From Denitrobaculum sp965232285 (GTDB taxonomy: Bacteria; Pseudomonadota; Alphaproteobacteria; Kiloniellales; Kiloniellaceae): DNA of 64,000 bases. The stretch lies in NCBI GenBank assembly GCA_965232285.1, contig CBDDPL010000004.1:2294001-2358000 (forward strand). The letters run 5' to 3'. Numbering within the stretch: position 1 is the first letter of the stretch; the number at the start of each line of letters is the position of its first letter. Below, piece after piece: positions 1 to 11,781 of the stretch. Made by a program: the position numbers and the translations under genes. The notes below the pieces were generated by a model. It was given only the letters and a program-made list of their open reading frames with translations. It was not told the DNA's origin and made no database searches.

Positions 1-605
1 CGGTATTCGACCTCCGACTGGGGCGCATCCTCATAGGCCCCCACATGATCCGCAATGACGAGCGTGTGTTTGCCCTGCTCGTGCTTGTGGAAATAGAAGA
101 AGCCGTAGCGCTCCATCAGGCGCGACAGGAAATCGAAGTCGCTTTCGTTGAACTGGACGCAGTATTCGAGGGTCGGCGAATCTTTCTGGACCTTCAGCTC
201 AAAGTCGGAGACGCCGACATCAGCCAGAACCTCCTCGATGATCGTCTTGACCGTTTTTTCCTGAAAGATCCGGCAATCTTCGGTGCGGGTCAAAAGCCAG
301 AAGTTCGGGACGACTTCCGCCCGATAGCTGCGCAGGCCCTGTCCGGCCATGCCCCCAGCCGCAAAACGCCGGACAATGCCGTTGAACCAGCGCCTTTCGG
401 TGTCGCCGGGCAATCCGACACTGAAGGAAACGCTCTTGCCCAGCAGTTTGTTGGGATCGATATCGGTCTCTTCGGAAAGCAGCTCGAGATCGAAGCGGAA
501 CAGACGCGAAGTCTGTTCCTCCCCCTCCAGGCCGGACAGCAACAGCTTGTCCTTCCCCAGGGGGGTTTCGATGGTCAGCAGCCTGCCTTCCTGTGTCCAA
601 GCCAC
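1..605 (-). CDS. vgrG: Type VI secretion spike protein VgrG (TssI), N-terminal part
   Basis: VgrG trimers form the spike at the tip of the T6SS tube and carry effectors. The first 201 residues are visible; the rest lies beyond the left edge. Residues 148-168 (YCVQFNESDFDFLSRLMERY followed by G) match the family signature, and aromatic residues 169-175 continue it. The start is a GTG at 605-603: the frame has an in-frame TGA about 40 bases upstream and no ATG in between, and an AGGGGACAAGG ribosome-binding site precedes the GTG. It lies 231 bases downstream of hcp on the same strand. Effector extensions, if any, would be in the missing C-terminus. Identity is confident; the full domain content is unknown. 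Confidence 0.93.
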   Translation of the reverse strand, partial: MAWTQEGRLLTIETPLGKDKLLLSGLEGEEQTSRLFRFDLELLSEETDIDPNKLLGKSVSFSVGLPGDTERRWFNGIVRRFAAGGMAGQGLRSYRAEVVPNFWLLTRTEDCRIFQEKTVKTIIEEVLADVGVSDFELKVQKDSPTLEYCVQFNESDFDFLSRLMERYGFFYFHKHEQGKHTLVIADHVGAYEDAPQSEVEY

Positions 606-775
606 GGTCGGTGCCTTGTCCCCTAGATTCCGAGACCTTCAGTCCGCTCAAAGCAGAGCGAAGCTATCGATCCATTCGTTGTTCGGTTGGAATGCGCCGC
701 GCCGGAACGCTTGGGGTTTTCCAAGCCACATCCTGCGCGCGCCCAAACCGGTTTCCGCCCGACAAGGGGCATGCA

Positions 776-822
776 CCCGAGGTCCGCGGTACGAAGCGGG
801 CTCCATAGCGCGGACCATCGGG
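776..822 (-). other. Long hairpin between hcp and vgrG
   Basis: CCCGAGGTCCGCG (776-788) pairs with CGCGGACCATCGGG (809-822), about 13 base pairs with one bulged A and a 20-base loop. It begins 14 bases past the hcp stop. No T-run follows on the minus strand, so a simple intrinsic terminator is unlikely. It may protect the 3' end of the abundant hcp message or reduce read-through into vgrG (inference). Confidence 0.5.
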
Positions 823-836
823 TAAACCGGATTGGA

Positions 837-1313
837 TCAGACCTTCTTGGTCGTCGCCATGTCGTAACCCGCGGGGATCGGCGAACCAGCTTTGTGCTTC
901 TCGTCGAACGGGGTGTACTTCATCTCGATCTTGGTGAAGTTGACACTGACCGACTCAGACGGACGGTCGCCGCCACTGCTGACGCTGTAGCCGGACACCA
1001 GGCAGTTGGTCAGTTCGTAGGTCAGATAGGTGTCGCCCGGGCTGCCGGTGCTGACCAGATGGATCTCCACCTTTTTACCGGCTGCGCCCACGGTCGATTC
1101 CGTGAAGAGGTGGGCTGAGGATGCGTCGAGAGTCTTCGTGAAGGTCACTTCACTGATGGAAGGCTCAGAAGCTTCGCGTCCCATGACACGGCCAGTCGGC
1201 GTCATGATCGCGCGACCGGCGCCCCACTGCAGGGATTCGACATCGATCCACTTTTTGTGATCCTGATGCGTCGCATCGCCGTCGATGCCTTCGTATTTTA
1301 CGTAAATAGCCAT
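837..1313 (-). CDS. hcp: Hcp family type VI secretion tube protein
   Basis: Hcp hexamers stack into the inner tube that is propelled out of the cell, and also act as effector chaperone. The 158-residue length is usual for the Hcp1 family. The N-terminus MAIYVKYEGIDGDATHQDHK and the following WIDVESLQWGAGR match the conserved first strands, and the SEVTFTKTLDASSAHLF segment is the typical middle portion. The ATG at 1313 follows an AAGCGGAC-type purine stretch. It sits between clpV, 97 bases upstream, and vgrG downstream, a normal tube/spike pairing. No extension that would suggest an effector-fused Hcp is present. Confidence 0.95.
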   Translation of the reverse strand: MAIYVKYEGIDGDATHQDHKKWIDVESLQWGAGRAIMTPTGRVMGREASEPSISEVTFTKTLDASSAHLFTESTVGAAGKKVEIHLVSTGSPGDTYLTYELTNCLVSGYSVSSGGDRPSESVSVNFTKIEMKYTPFDEKHKAGSPIPAGYDMATTKKV

Positions 1314-1410
1314 GTCCGCTTACCTCCAAAAGAACGTTACAGTTTGCCTTGGTTGCAGGTTCTAGGAATAAAACCCACTGTTATTGCGGCTTTAAATCCG
1401 TTGGGAATAT

Positions 1411-4110
<2,700 letters not shown>

Positions 4111-4242
4111 CTGTCCCCCTTCTCGTGATGCATTTCATATGTATGCATCCGATTTTTAATTTCTACGCTATTTTTGCGAAAATCGTAAGCGTTATTATTA
4201 CAGTAGCAAAATGAAGGCTCTGCGACAGCCCTTTGTTTTTGC

Positions 4243-5790
4243 TCAGTACATCCCCAGAGTCTCCCAGATCGGCTGTTTCAGTTCCAGGATTTTCCCAATT
4301 TTTTCAGATACATGCTGCAGGTTGTTTTCGCGACCTTCCACCGGTTCGCCGTCCTTCAGCATTCGCTCGCCGCGCTCTTCGTAGGCTTGCCAGACAATCT
4401 CCGAGAATTTTTCCATATCCTCCCCCAGCCCCTCGCAAAGTCCCCAGAAGGTATGCGCCTCGAGGCTCGTGACCGGCATCGCACTGCCGAGTCGGAGCGA
4501 CGCCAGGGCGCCGGACAACTGAGTCATGTCGACCCGTGCCTGGTTTATGACTTTGTGATTGAAGGCCCGCAGGCTCCCGGCGGCCGCGCCCTCGTTCGAA
4601 AACACCAGGGGTTGCGCCTGGTTGGAGCCGATCAGAATCCCGGCGATTTCCTGCATCGTCGAATCGGGGTGCTTGCGGATCGAGGACAGGGACATGATCT
4701 CCGCCATGGACTTCGGCCCCGACGCAAGTGCATCGAAGACTTCATCATAGACATCCGCAGCGACCTCGATATGTCCGCGCGGTGACAAAACCTTTGTCGT
4801 CGCGTCCTGGCGCGGCACGACGCTGGCGAGCTCGAGCTCCGCAAAGATCTTCTGCTGCCGCTGCCGGCTCATGCGCCGGGCGCCGCGTACGAAAATGTCC
4901 TGACGCAGGGAGCGCGTGAGGAAGTAATCCTTGAAGGTTTCCCGGATCTCCGGAATCTGGATCTTGTCCAGCAGTTCACGTTGTTCCGGCCGCAGCGTGA
5001 GATCGGGAAAATTCTCCAGCAGGATGGTGGACGCCACGAAGGAGAGCTTGACGGGCGCCAGGTCGCGCGCAACGTCCGCATGGTAGAGCGGTACCCAGTG
5101 GGCGTTCAGGTACTCATGCGCCAGATAGTGCCCGCCTTCCCCTTCCCAGGTTTTGATCAGGTAATCCAGGCGATGGTTATCGACGAAGAAGTGCGAGCCG
5201 CTGTCGCGCAGTTCGCTCGCAAACTTCAGGGCCCGCTCCACCTGCAGGTCGCTGCGGCCGGGCATAAGCCGGGCGAACTCGCTGAACATCCGCTGCAGCG
5301 GCAGGCCAGCAGTCGTATCGGGCATGGAATTGTAGCTGACGTACAGCACGCCGCCGGGCTTGAGGTAGCGCCCGAGGAACTTCACGATCGCGCGCTTGTT
5401 CTCCTCGCTGATCCAGCTATAGACGCCGTGCATGGTCACGAAATCGAACTGCGGCAGCTCGACCCGTCCTTCTGCGAAGTCCTCGAAGCTCGCCTCGTAA
5501 AAGGTGATGTTCGAGAGTCCAGTTTCCGCCGCCATGCTGTCCGCACGCACGATGTGCGCCGGATTGAAATCCATGGCATGGAAATCGCCCTGCGGATTGG
5601 CGGCCGCCAGAGCCAGCGCCGTGAGCCCTTGTCCGCAACCCAGCTCGCAATAGGTAAAGCCACGCTCCAGCGCTACGGGCTCGTAGCCATTCAAAGCGCA
5701 GGCAAAATTAATATAGACCGGTGCCTGCTGCTTATAGAAGCCGGGCACATACTCGATATCGGAGATGTACCCCGCGTCCCAAGAACTCAT
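4243..5790 (-). CDS. SAM-dependent methyltransferase with regulatory domain, inside the T6SS cluster
   Basis: A 515-residue class I methyltransferase. The SAM-binding glycine motif ELGCGQGLTALAL is at about residues 49-61, the acidic residue ending strand 2 is in MDFNP (74-78), and motif IV-like DFVTMHGVYSWI follows near 116-127. A post-motif LKPGGVLYVSYNSMP strand is also present. The remaining 300 residues resemble the methyltransferase regulatory domain often found C-terminal to such enzymes. The substrate cannot be read from sequence. It starts 16 bases after the tssG stop and precedes clpV, so it is probably co-transcribed with the T6SS. It could modify a T6SS component or effector, or a small molecule; this is inference. 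It is not a canonical Tss protein. Confidence 0.85.
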   Translation of the reverse strand: MSSWDAGYISDIEYVPGFYKQQAPVYINFACALNGYEPVALERGFTYCELGCGQGLTALALAAANPQGDFHAMDFNPAHIVRADSMAAETGLSNITFYEASFEDFAEGRVELPQFDFVTMHGVYSWISEENKRAIVKFLGRYLKPGGVLYVSYNSMPDTTAGLPLQRMFSEFARLMPGRSDLQVERALKFASELRDSGSHFFVDNHRLDYLIKTWEGEGGHYLAHEYLNAHWVPLYHADVARDLAPVKLSFVASTILLENFPDLTLRPEQRELLDKIQIPEIRETFKDYFLTRSLRQDIFVRGARRMSRQRQQKIFAELELASVVPRQDATTKVLSPRGHIEVAADVYDEVFDALASGPKSMAEIMSLSSIRKHPDSTMQEIAGILIGSNQAQPLVFSNEGAAAGSLRAFNHKVINQARVDMTQLSGALASLRLGSAMPVTSLEAHTFWGLCEGLGEDMEKFSEIVWQAYEERGERMLKDGEPVEGRENNLQHVSEKIGKILELKQPIWETLGMY

Positions 5791-5805
5791 CCGCTTTCCC
5801 TAACT

Positions 5806-6963
5806 TTATTCGTAATTGTCCAAGGAGAAGACCGCGTCGGAAACATCCGCGCGAGCGCCAGTCTGATTGAGCCAGGTGTTCCAGCCCAGCCGTGCCCCCG
5901 GCCCTTCCTGCGCGCCGCCAAGCTGCAGTTCCGGCACCTCATCACCGCGCAGGGTGAGCTGCACGTCGAAGCTCTTGTCCGCGCCGACGAAAAGGCGGGT
6001 CATCTGGGCCAGCTTCAGCAGTTCATCCCCTTCCGGCATGAAAGCCACGAACTGCTGGTAGCTCAGCGGCCCCATCCGGATCCGAAAGCTGCTCTGCACA
6101 TCCCAGACCCGGGACCCGACCACCGCATCGACACCCAACTGACAGAAGCCCGGGTCCAGCACGGGGTTCGCCGGCAGCGAGGTGCATTCATCCGCTGCCA
6201 GCGACAGCCAGCGGCCCTGGAACTGATCGATCTCCACCTTGCGCTCGAAAAAATCGGACAGCAGCGCTTCCAGCGCGACGGCGGAGGGCGGCGAATGGCT
6301 CAGGTGACCGCCGTAGTGCAGCAGCAGTTGATCATCGAAGGCCAGGCGATTGCGCAGGCTCGTCTCTCCGAAGCCAATGGCGGCGAAGAGACTCGCGGTC
6401 ACCGGATCTTCCTGCTCCCGCCCCGTCCGCTCATAGACCTGCGGCAGCCGGTACTTCTCCCAGGCGCGCAGGAAGAGCGAAATGATCCGATGATTGAAGA
6501 CATCGAAGAAATCACGCAACGCCGTGTTCTTGGCGCGGGTTTCACGGATCAGGGTCTCGGTGTAATGCGGCGGCAAAACACCGCTCGGCCCGGTCAGCCC
6601 CATGAAGCCCACCGTCATCTCCACCGGCGGCGCCTTCTCCTCGCCGCCGCCCTCGACCTCCGGCTGAACCAGCCGGCTGATCTCATTCGGCGGAAAGTGC
6701 AGCGCCGGCAGGGCGCGAAAGCGCACGGCCTCCCGGTCCGGCGGCGTATCCTCGCCGACCACGCCGGCATTGCCATCACCGCGTTTCGACTCCCGATCGG
6801 CCTCATCCTCGCCGCCAGAATCGACCGCCGATTCCGCGCGCTGCGCACGGCGTTGCTCGGCAGCCTCCAGAAGCCGCGCCGCCTGGAAAAACCCGAAGCG
6901 CTGCGGTGTCTGGAAAAGCTGGTCGATCAGAGAAGAGTCCGGTCGCCGGCTCTCGGAGGCCAT
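5806..6963 (-). CDS. tssG: Type VI secretion baseplate protein TssG (ImpH)
   Basis: TssG forms, with two TssF copies, the wedge of the T6SS baseplate in the cytoplasm. The 385-residue protein shows the family opening (LIDQLFQTPQRFGFFQAARLLE, residues about 12-33). It also has the conserved segments FPPNEISRLVQP, VGFMGLTGPSGVLPPHYTE and LFLRAWEKYRLPQ. A charged low-complexity insert, residues about 36-75, is rich in Arg/Glu/Asp. The start overlaps the tssF 3' end by 37 bases, indicating translational coupling. Order tssE-tssF-tssG is the usual one. Confidence 0.95.
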   Translation of the reverse strand: MASESRRPDSSLIDQLFQTPQRFGFFQAARLLEAAEQRRAQRAESAVDSGGEDEADRESKRGDGNAGVVGEDTPPDREAVRFRALPALHFPPNEISRLVQPEVEGGGEEKAPPVEMTVGFMGLTGPSGVLPPHYTETLIRETRAKNTALRDFFDVFNHRIISLFLRAWEKYRLPQVYERTGREQEDPVTASLFAAIGFGETSLRNRLAFDDQLLLHYGGHLSHSPPSAVALEALLSDFFERKVEIDQFQGRWLSLAADECTSLPANPVLDPGFCQLGVDAVVGSRVWDVQSSFRIRMGPLSYQQFVAFMPEGDELLKLAQMTRLFVGADKSFDVQLTLRGDEVPELQLGGAQEGPGARLGWNTWLNQTGARADVSDAVFSLDNYE

Positions 6964-8753
6964 TTCCGCAATACTCCAGACCGTCCCTTTACACGGGCAG
7001 TCAAACGGGTGAAGGAATTGATTGAACAGTAGAGCCCCAGGAAGCGCTCCAGGACCTGCGCCAGCAGGAAGAGGCCATTCCCGGAAAAGCCCTTCTCATC
7101 GAACTCGATTTCGACCTCCATGCCCCGGCAGACGCCGCCGACGCCGAGCGAAGCGGCCCGCGCCGCCACGCGCCGGTTCTTGACCGAGAGGACGGAGTCG
7201 ATCACGCCGCGGGTTTCGGCAGAGTCCCGGAAGTCATAGAGCTTGAGGATCTCCCGCAGGGCATCCGCGCCTTCGCCACTCTCCGCATCGGTGATCGAGA
7301 GGTGGTTCAGGCTCAGGTGCGAGATCAGGCGCCAGTAACCGCGCGCGCCCGCCGGCGGACGCAGGGTATCGGTCGGCGCTGTGATGCAGCTCAGCTTCGA
7401 GACCGGCGAGGCGCCCTCCACCAGTTGCAGATAGGGATGTCCGCCGCCATAGGGCAGCTTGCCCGGCAGGTCACGATTGAGCGTCGTGATTCCAACGGAG
7501 ACCGTCCAGTTGGCCGGCATGGAGGGCGAGAAGTCCAGGTCCACCAGCGACAGATAAACCTCGGTGCCGCGGTCGAACTGGCCGGCCGGGCGCCGCGCCG
7601 TCTGCCAGAAGCGCAGGTCCTTGCGGGGATCGCCGCTGTGCTTCAGCGAATAGAACGGCGCGACCTCAACGGAGTCTCCCTCGGGTGACGACATGTGCAC
7701 GCTGTCAACGGAGAAGACCTCCGTGACGCCTTCGCGCCTGGCGTCCGGCACGATCCGGTATTCATGGCTGGTCTGATTGAGGGCGATGGGCTCGGCGCGC
7801 TGCTTGTAGAGGTTCGTCATCGGCGTGCAGCCCAGCGCGAAACTCTCCGCCGAGACGCTGCGTTCCAGATCGCTCGAGGTCCGGTTGAGATAGATGAAAA
7901 CATCCATCTTGTTGCCTGCTTCCAGCAGGATCTTGCTCTCCAGCCCGGTGAGATCGAAGAAGAGGAATTTTTCCGGAAAGGCGAAGTACTCGGTCAGCAG
8001 CCGGTAGCCAACGAAGGAGCGCGCCGGATAAGGCAGGATGCCCTCGTCCCTTTCGAAGCCCACCGGCCTGATGTTATCGCGCCCGATGATCACCGGGTTG
8101 GGATCGGAAACCCCATCCGCCAGCGCCACCGAAACCGCATTGTTGAACAGCAGTTCGTGCAGAGGCAGCACCTGCTGCGGCTGTCCGCGCAGGAAGAAGC
8201 GTAAGGACTCTGGGCCCAGCTTCGTAAAAGTCATCTCCTTGCTGAGGCACTTCAGGCTCAGTCGCAGAACCGCGACGGCGCCGGAGGCGCGCGGATTGGC
8301 CGGCGCGGCCAGAGGACGCCCGCTCAAGGACGCGTTCTCGACCTTGATCGGCCAGAGCGTCGTGTCGTAGCAGGTCGTGAAGCGGCAGTTCTCGCCGCCG
8401 ACCGCCTCGGTCTCGATCTCGGTCTGGCGCGGCACCTGGTAGGATCCCGTATGATCCGCCTGACATTCGAACTGCACGATCGACATGGAGGGAATCGGCG
8501 CCAGATAGTGCGGATAGAGCGCGCCGATCAGCGCGTCGGTCAGCTCCGGAAAGTCATCGTCGATCTTGTGCCGGATTCGCGCCGTCAGATAGGCGAAGCC
8601 TTCGATCAGGCGCCCGACATGCGGATCTTCGATCGCATCCGCGCTCAGGCGCAGGCGCCCGGCGATCTTGGGGTGCGCCTCGGCAAACTCGGCCGCGAGC
8701 TTGCGAACATAGGTCAGTTCGCGATTGTAATATGGCAGCAGGTCGTCAGCCAT
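6927..8753 (-). CDS. tssF: Type VI secretion baseplate protein TssF (ImpG)
   Basis: TssF is the main wedge subunit of the T6SS baseplate and partner of TssG and TssE. The protein has 608 residues, normal for the family. The N-terminus (LLPYYNRELTYVRKLAAEFAEAHPKIAGRL) is a strong family signature, followed by DPHVGRLIEGFAYLTARIRHKIDDDFPELTDALIGALYPHYLAPIPSM-type sequence. The C-terminal MEVEIEFDEKGFSGNGLFLLAQVLERFLGLY segment is also typical. Its ATG overlaps the tssE stop by 8 bases and its own 3' end overlaps tssG, so the three baseplate genes form one coupled unit. Confidence 0.96.
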   Translation of the reverse strand: MADDLLPYYNRELTYVRKLAAEFAEAHPKIAGRLRLSADAIEDPHVGRLIEGFAYLTARIRHKIDDDFPELTDALIGALYPHYLAPIPSMSIVQFECQADHTGSYQVPRQTEIETEAVGGENCRFTTCYDTTLWPIKVENASLSGRPLAAPANPRASGAVAVLRLSLKCLSKEMTFTKLGPESLRFFLRGQPQQVLPLHELLFNNAVSVALADGVSDPNPVIIGRDNIRPVGFERDEGILPYPARSFVGYRLLTEYFAFPEKFLFFDLTGLESKILLEAGNKMDVFIYLNRTSSDLERSVSAESFALGCTPMTNLYKQRAEPIALNQTSHEYRIVPDARREGVTEVFSVDSVHMSSPEGDSVEVAPFYSLKHSGDPRKDLRFWQTARRPAGQFDRGTEVYLSLVDLDFSPSMPANWTVSVGITTLNRDLPGKLPYGGGHPYLQLVEGASPVSKLSCITAPTDTLRPPAGARGYWRLISHLSLNHLSITDAESGEGADALREILKLYDFRDSAETRGVIDSVLSVKNRRVAARAASLGVGGVCRGMEVEIEFDEKGFSGNGLFLLAQVLERFLGLYCSINSFTRLTARVKGRSGVLRKWPPRAGDRTLL

Positions 8754-9240
8754 TGGGCTTGGTCACCGAAAAATTGTGGGTCACCGGATCCAGGCTGGAA
8801 TCGAAGACCATGGCCTCGGGCGTAGGATCGGCGTAGACCAGGGCCTCCACTCGGAAGCGCAAAGTCCGGTCCAAAGGTTCGGCGTTGTCCAGCATCACCA
8901 CCTTCAGAGACTGAAAGCGGGGTTCGTGCCGACGGATCGCCATTTCCAGTTCCTTACAGAAATTCTCCCGGTCCTGCTGCGTGGCGACGTCGATCCGGGT
9001 CACGTCGGGAATCCCGAAGTTGACCAGCGAATGGTTCAACTCCTTCAAACCGGACGGCCAGGAGAGATGCCGCTGCCGCGTGTTGAGCAAAGCCTCCAGG
9101 TCTCGCCGGATGGCGTTGCGCAGTTCGGCGAGCGGCTGGCCACGTGACTTCGGCCGGTCGCGGCTCTCATCCGGATGCTCGTCCAGCAAACGGTCCAGCA
9201 CCGACGGCAGGATAGGTTGATCGGGATCGATCCGGGCCAT
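8746..9240 (-). CDS. tssE: Type VI secretion baseplate protein TssE (gp25-like, ImpF)
   Basis: TssE is the phage gp25-like baseplate subunit that initiates sheath polymerisation. Of 164 residues, the N-terminal part carries SVLDRLLDEHPDES. The gp25 core follows with AIRRDLEALLNTR, SLVNFGIPDVTRID and the region containing RFRVEALVY. It sits 7 bases downstream of tagJ and overlaps tssF by 8 bases. Length and position match ImpF of the Rhizobium-type imp order. Confidence 0.93.
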   Translation of the reverse strand: MARIDPDQPILPSVLDRLLDEHPDESRDRPKSRGQPLAELRNAIRRDLEALLNTRQRHLSWPSGLKELNHSLVNFGIPDVTRIDVATQQDRENFCKELEMAIRRHEPRFQSLKVVMLDNAEPLDRTLRFRVEALVYADPTPEAMVFDSSLDPVTHNFSVTKPNG

Positions 9241-9247
9241 GCAAGCC

Positions 9248-10069
9248 TCAGCTTTCGACGTCGAACTGCAGGCTCTCGAGCTGCATGATCGGCACCAACT
9301 CCTCGCCCACTAGGAAGCAGCGCTGGCCGAGGCCGCGTGCCGGGCTGTCCTCGCCGCCGATCCAGTCGGAACTGCGGCCGAGCAAAGCCTGCTCGTCAAC
9401 CTCCTGCCCGTCTTCCAGGGCATCACTGGGCGGCAGATAGATCGCCGGAATGAAGACGTCGCCGTCCGGCCCGTCCACGACGTCGACGGTCGCCCGCCGC
9501 CAGATCAGATCGAGCGGCCGTTCCGGCGCGTGGAACTCCATCTCACGCACCCGCGAAGCTTCGACCCAGAAATACTTCCCGGTGCTGGTGATCACCTCGA
9601 AAAAGGACGCGCAGACATCATCCAGGTCACGGAAATCGTCGAAGGCCTTGCCGTTACAGCTACCGGTGAGACTCTTGCGTCCGGCTTCGGCTTCTCCAAG
9701 TAGCTTCGCCGCGCCCGCGGCATCACCCTCACGCAGCAGCGTAACGGCTTCCAGGTGTTTACTCAGATCTTCCGAAGGTGTCTCCAGAAACTCCGGCACC
9801 CGGCCGGCGCTGAAAAGTTCCCGCCGCGCCTGATCGCCCCGGATCAGTTGCCGGATCATGGCGACCCCGACCGCGACATCTGGATTCTGTGTCGAGACCA
9901 CATCCAACAGCTTGTCGGCCCGCTCCAGGTTTCCGGAGAAACACAGCAGTTCCGCCAGGAAGCCGCGCCGTCCCTGGTCCACCGGATTTTTGCGCACCTC
10001 GTCGTTCATCGCGGAAATCGCATCCGACAGGTTGCCCGCCTGATAAAGCTCCTTGGCGCTGAGGGTCAT
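9248..10069 (-). CDS. tagJ: Type VI secretion accessory protein TagJ (ImpE)
   Basis: TagJ/ImpE is an accessory protein found in a subset of T6SS; in Pseudomonas the homologue binds the TssB sheath subunit and is thought to help ClpV recognise sheath. The 273-residue protein begins with TPR-like helices (AKELYQAGNLSDAISAMNDE, then GRRGFLAELLCFSGNLERADKLL). It ends with the ImpE-specific domain that includes LIWRRATVDVVDGPDGDVFIPAIY. It lies between impD and tssE with short gaps (25 and 7 bases). This location is the one expected from impD-impE-impF. Confidence 0.92.
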   Translation of the reverse strand: MTLSAKELYQAGNLSDAISAMNDEVRKNPVDQGRRGFLAELLCFSGNLERADKLLDVVSTQNPDVAVGVAMIRQLIRGDQARRELFSAGRVPEFLETPSEDLSKHLEAVTLLREGDAAGAAKLLGEAEAGRKSLTGSCNGKAFDDFRDLDDVCASFFEVITSTGKYFWVEASRVREMEFHAPERPLDLIWRRATVDVVDGPDGDVFIPAIYLPPSDALEDGQEVDEQALLGRSSDWIGGEDSPARGLGQRCFLVGEELVPIMQLESLQFDVES

Positions 10070-10094
10070 GGGGAGATCCTTTCAGTTATCTTTA

Positions 10095-11636
10095 TTATGC
10101 GGGCCCGACGGACGAGAGCTCCGTCACCAGTTTAAAAGAAGAGATGACCTGATCGAGCTGCGCGTGCGGCTGCAGATGCACGGTGCAGGCGTAGACTCCG
10201 GGACGCCCCGGAGTCTCGCGCACGGAGACCTGTCCTTCGCGCAGCGGATATTTGGCTTTTTGCTCCGGCGAGGCGCCATCCACCGCCGAACAGTAATTCA
10301 ACAGCCAGCGCTGCAGAAAATTCTCGCATTCCTCAGCGGAGATGAAGGAGCCGACCCGGTCGCGCCCCATGACCTTCACATAGTGACTGAAGCGCGAGAC
10401 ACAGAGAATGTACTGCAGCATCGCCGACAGCCGCGCATTGACGTTGGCCAGGGACCGGTCGTAAGTCTGCGGCAACTGCACTGACTGATTGCTGTAGAAA
10501 ACCGAAAACTCACTGTTGGAGCACTTGCTCAGAGGGATGAAGCCCAGGTTGCTGAGCTCCATTTCCTGCGTCTCCGAGATCGAGACATCGGTCGAATACT
10601 TGATCGCGATTCCGCGCCGGTCCGTGGCGAAGCTCTGCACCGTCAGGCCGGGGACCAGCCCATAACCGACCACGTCGCGCTCCGCCCCGCGGATATCCGC
10701 GAACCAGCCGCTGTCGAAAAAATTACGGATCAGAACCGCGGCAAAGGCATAGGCTGCGCTGCCCCAGAGATAACGGCTGTCGTCGTTGCCGGTGACCTGC
10801 TCCACATAGCGGAAACCGTAGTCCGGCGCGGCGCCGTCGCGGTAAGGCAAGCGCATCAGGATACGCGGCAGGGTCACGCCCACGAAGCGCGCGTCCTCCA
10901 TCTCGCGCAGGGAGCGCCAGCGGTCGTACTCCGGCTGCCGGAAGACTGCGCCAAGGTCGATCGGAATGCCCAGGTCGCGGAAGCTGTCCAGGCCCAGCAG
11001 CTCCGGCGCAGCGCCGACGATCAGGGGTGCGAAGGCCGCGGCGGAGACCTGCGCCAGGGACTTCAGGGTCGAGACATCGTCGGTCGGATGGTCCTTGCCG
11101 CGCTTGTGCCTGACCTCGTAATCGCCGATCAGAACGCCGTAGGGTTCACCCCCGGGCATGCCGAATTCATTTTCGTAGATCTTGATGAAAAGCTGGCTCT
11201 GATCGAACTCGATGGCGCGCTCCATGTCGCGCGTCACTTCGGCCCAGGAAATATCGAGCAGCTTGATCTTTACGCCAGGCTCGTCGTCCGCCTGGTCGAC
11301 CAGATACTCGACGCCCCGCCAGGAGGCTTCCAGCTTTTGAAAGCGCGGATGATGCAGAATGGCATCCACCTGCTCGGACAGCAGACGGTCGAGATAGGCG
11401 ATGTCCCGGTCGAGGGCCGCCAGAATGGCATTGCGGCTATATGGCGGCTGCAACAACTTGCCGTCACCGAACCAGAGCCGCAGCCCCTGGATGGTGTGTC
11501 CGGTCGTGAGGAAGGCCTGAAGACGGTCGCCATCACCCATCACGCCGGTCGCCTGGCTCGTACTGCCGACAGCCTCCGAGCGCCGCTCCCGAAGCGCGGC
11601 GGAGACACCTGCAAGCGTCACTGCGGCTTGAGTCAT
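10095..11636 (-). CDS. impD: Second TssC-like sheath protein (ImpD)
   Basis: A paralogue of the large sheath subunit TssC (EvpB/VC_A0108 family). It keeps the landmarks of the upstream copy: ILHHPRFQKLEASWRGVEYLV, EFDQSQLFIKIYENEFGMPGGEPYGVLIGDYEV, and a C-terminal YPLREGQVSVRETPGRPGVY. The ATG at 11636 (MTQAAVTLAGV) gives 513 residues; a GTG at 11684 would add 16 residues with no obvious family match, so the ATG is preferred. The paralogue differs at many positions from tssC, so it is not a recent duplication. In the Rhizobium imp order this is impD, right after impC. Whether it enters the sheath or has another role is unknown. Confidence 0.9.
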   Translation of the reverse strand: MTQAAVTLAGVSAALRERRSEAVGSTSQATGVMGDGDRLQAFLTTGHTIQGLRLWFGDGKLLQPPYSRNAILAALDRDIAYLDRLLSEQVDAILHHPRFQKLEASWRGVEYLVDQADDEPGVKIKLLDISWAEVTRDMERAIEFDQSQLFIKIYENEFGMPGGEPYGVLIGDYEVRHKRGKDHPTDDVSTLKSLAQVSAAAFAPLIVGAAPELLGLDSFRDLGIPIDLGAVFRQPEYDRWRSLREMEDARFVGVTLPRILMRLPYRDGAAPDYGFRYVEQVTGNDDSRYLWGSAAYAFAAVLIRNFFDSGWFADIRGAERDVVGYGLVPGLTVQSFATDRRGIAIKYSTDVSISETQEMELSNLGFIPLSKCSNSEFSVFYSNQSVQLPQTYDRSLANVNARLSAMLQYILCVSRFSHYVKVMGRDRVGSFISAEECENFLQRWLLNYCSAVDGASPEQKAKYPLREGQVSVRETPGRPGVYACTVHLQPHAQLDQVISSFKLVTELSSVGPA

Positions 11637-11781
11637 AACGGCTTCGTCATAACAAAACGTCCGTCCGGTCGCGAAAGTCGCCACGCGGCCGATGGCTGAC
11701 CAAGGTCAGGCCACCGGCCGTGCAGAGAAAGGTTCCAAATGTCAGGCACGCCCGCCGACACCCGACCCCCAGCGACCAGAA

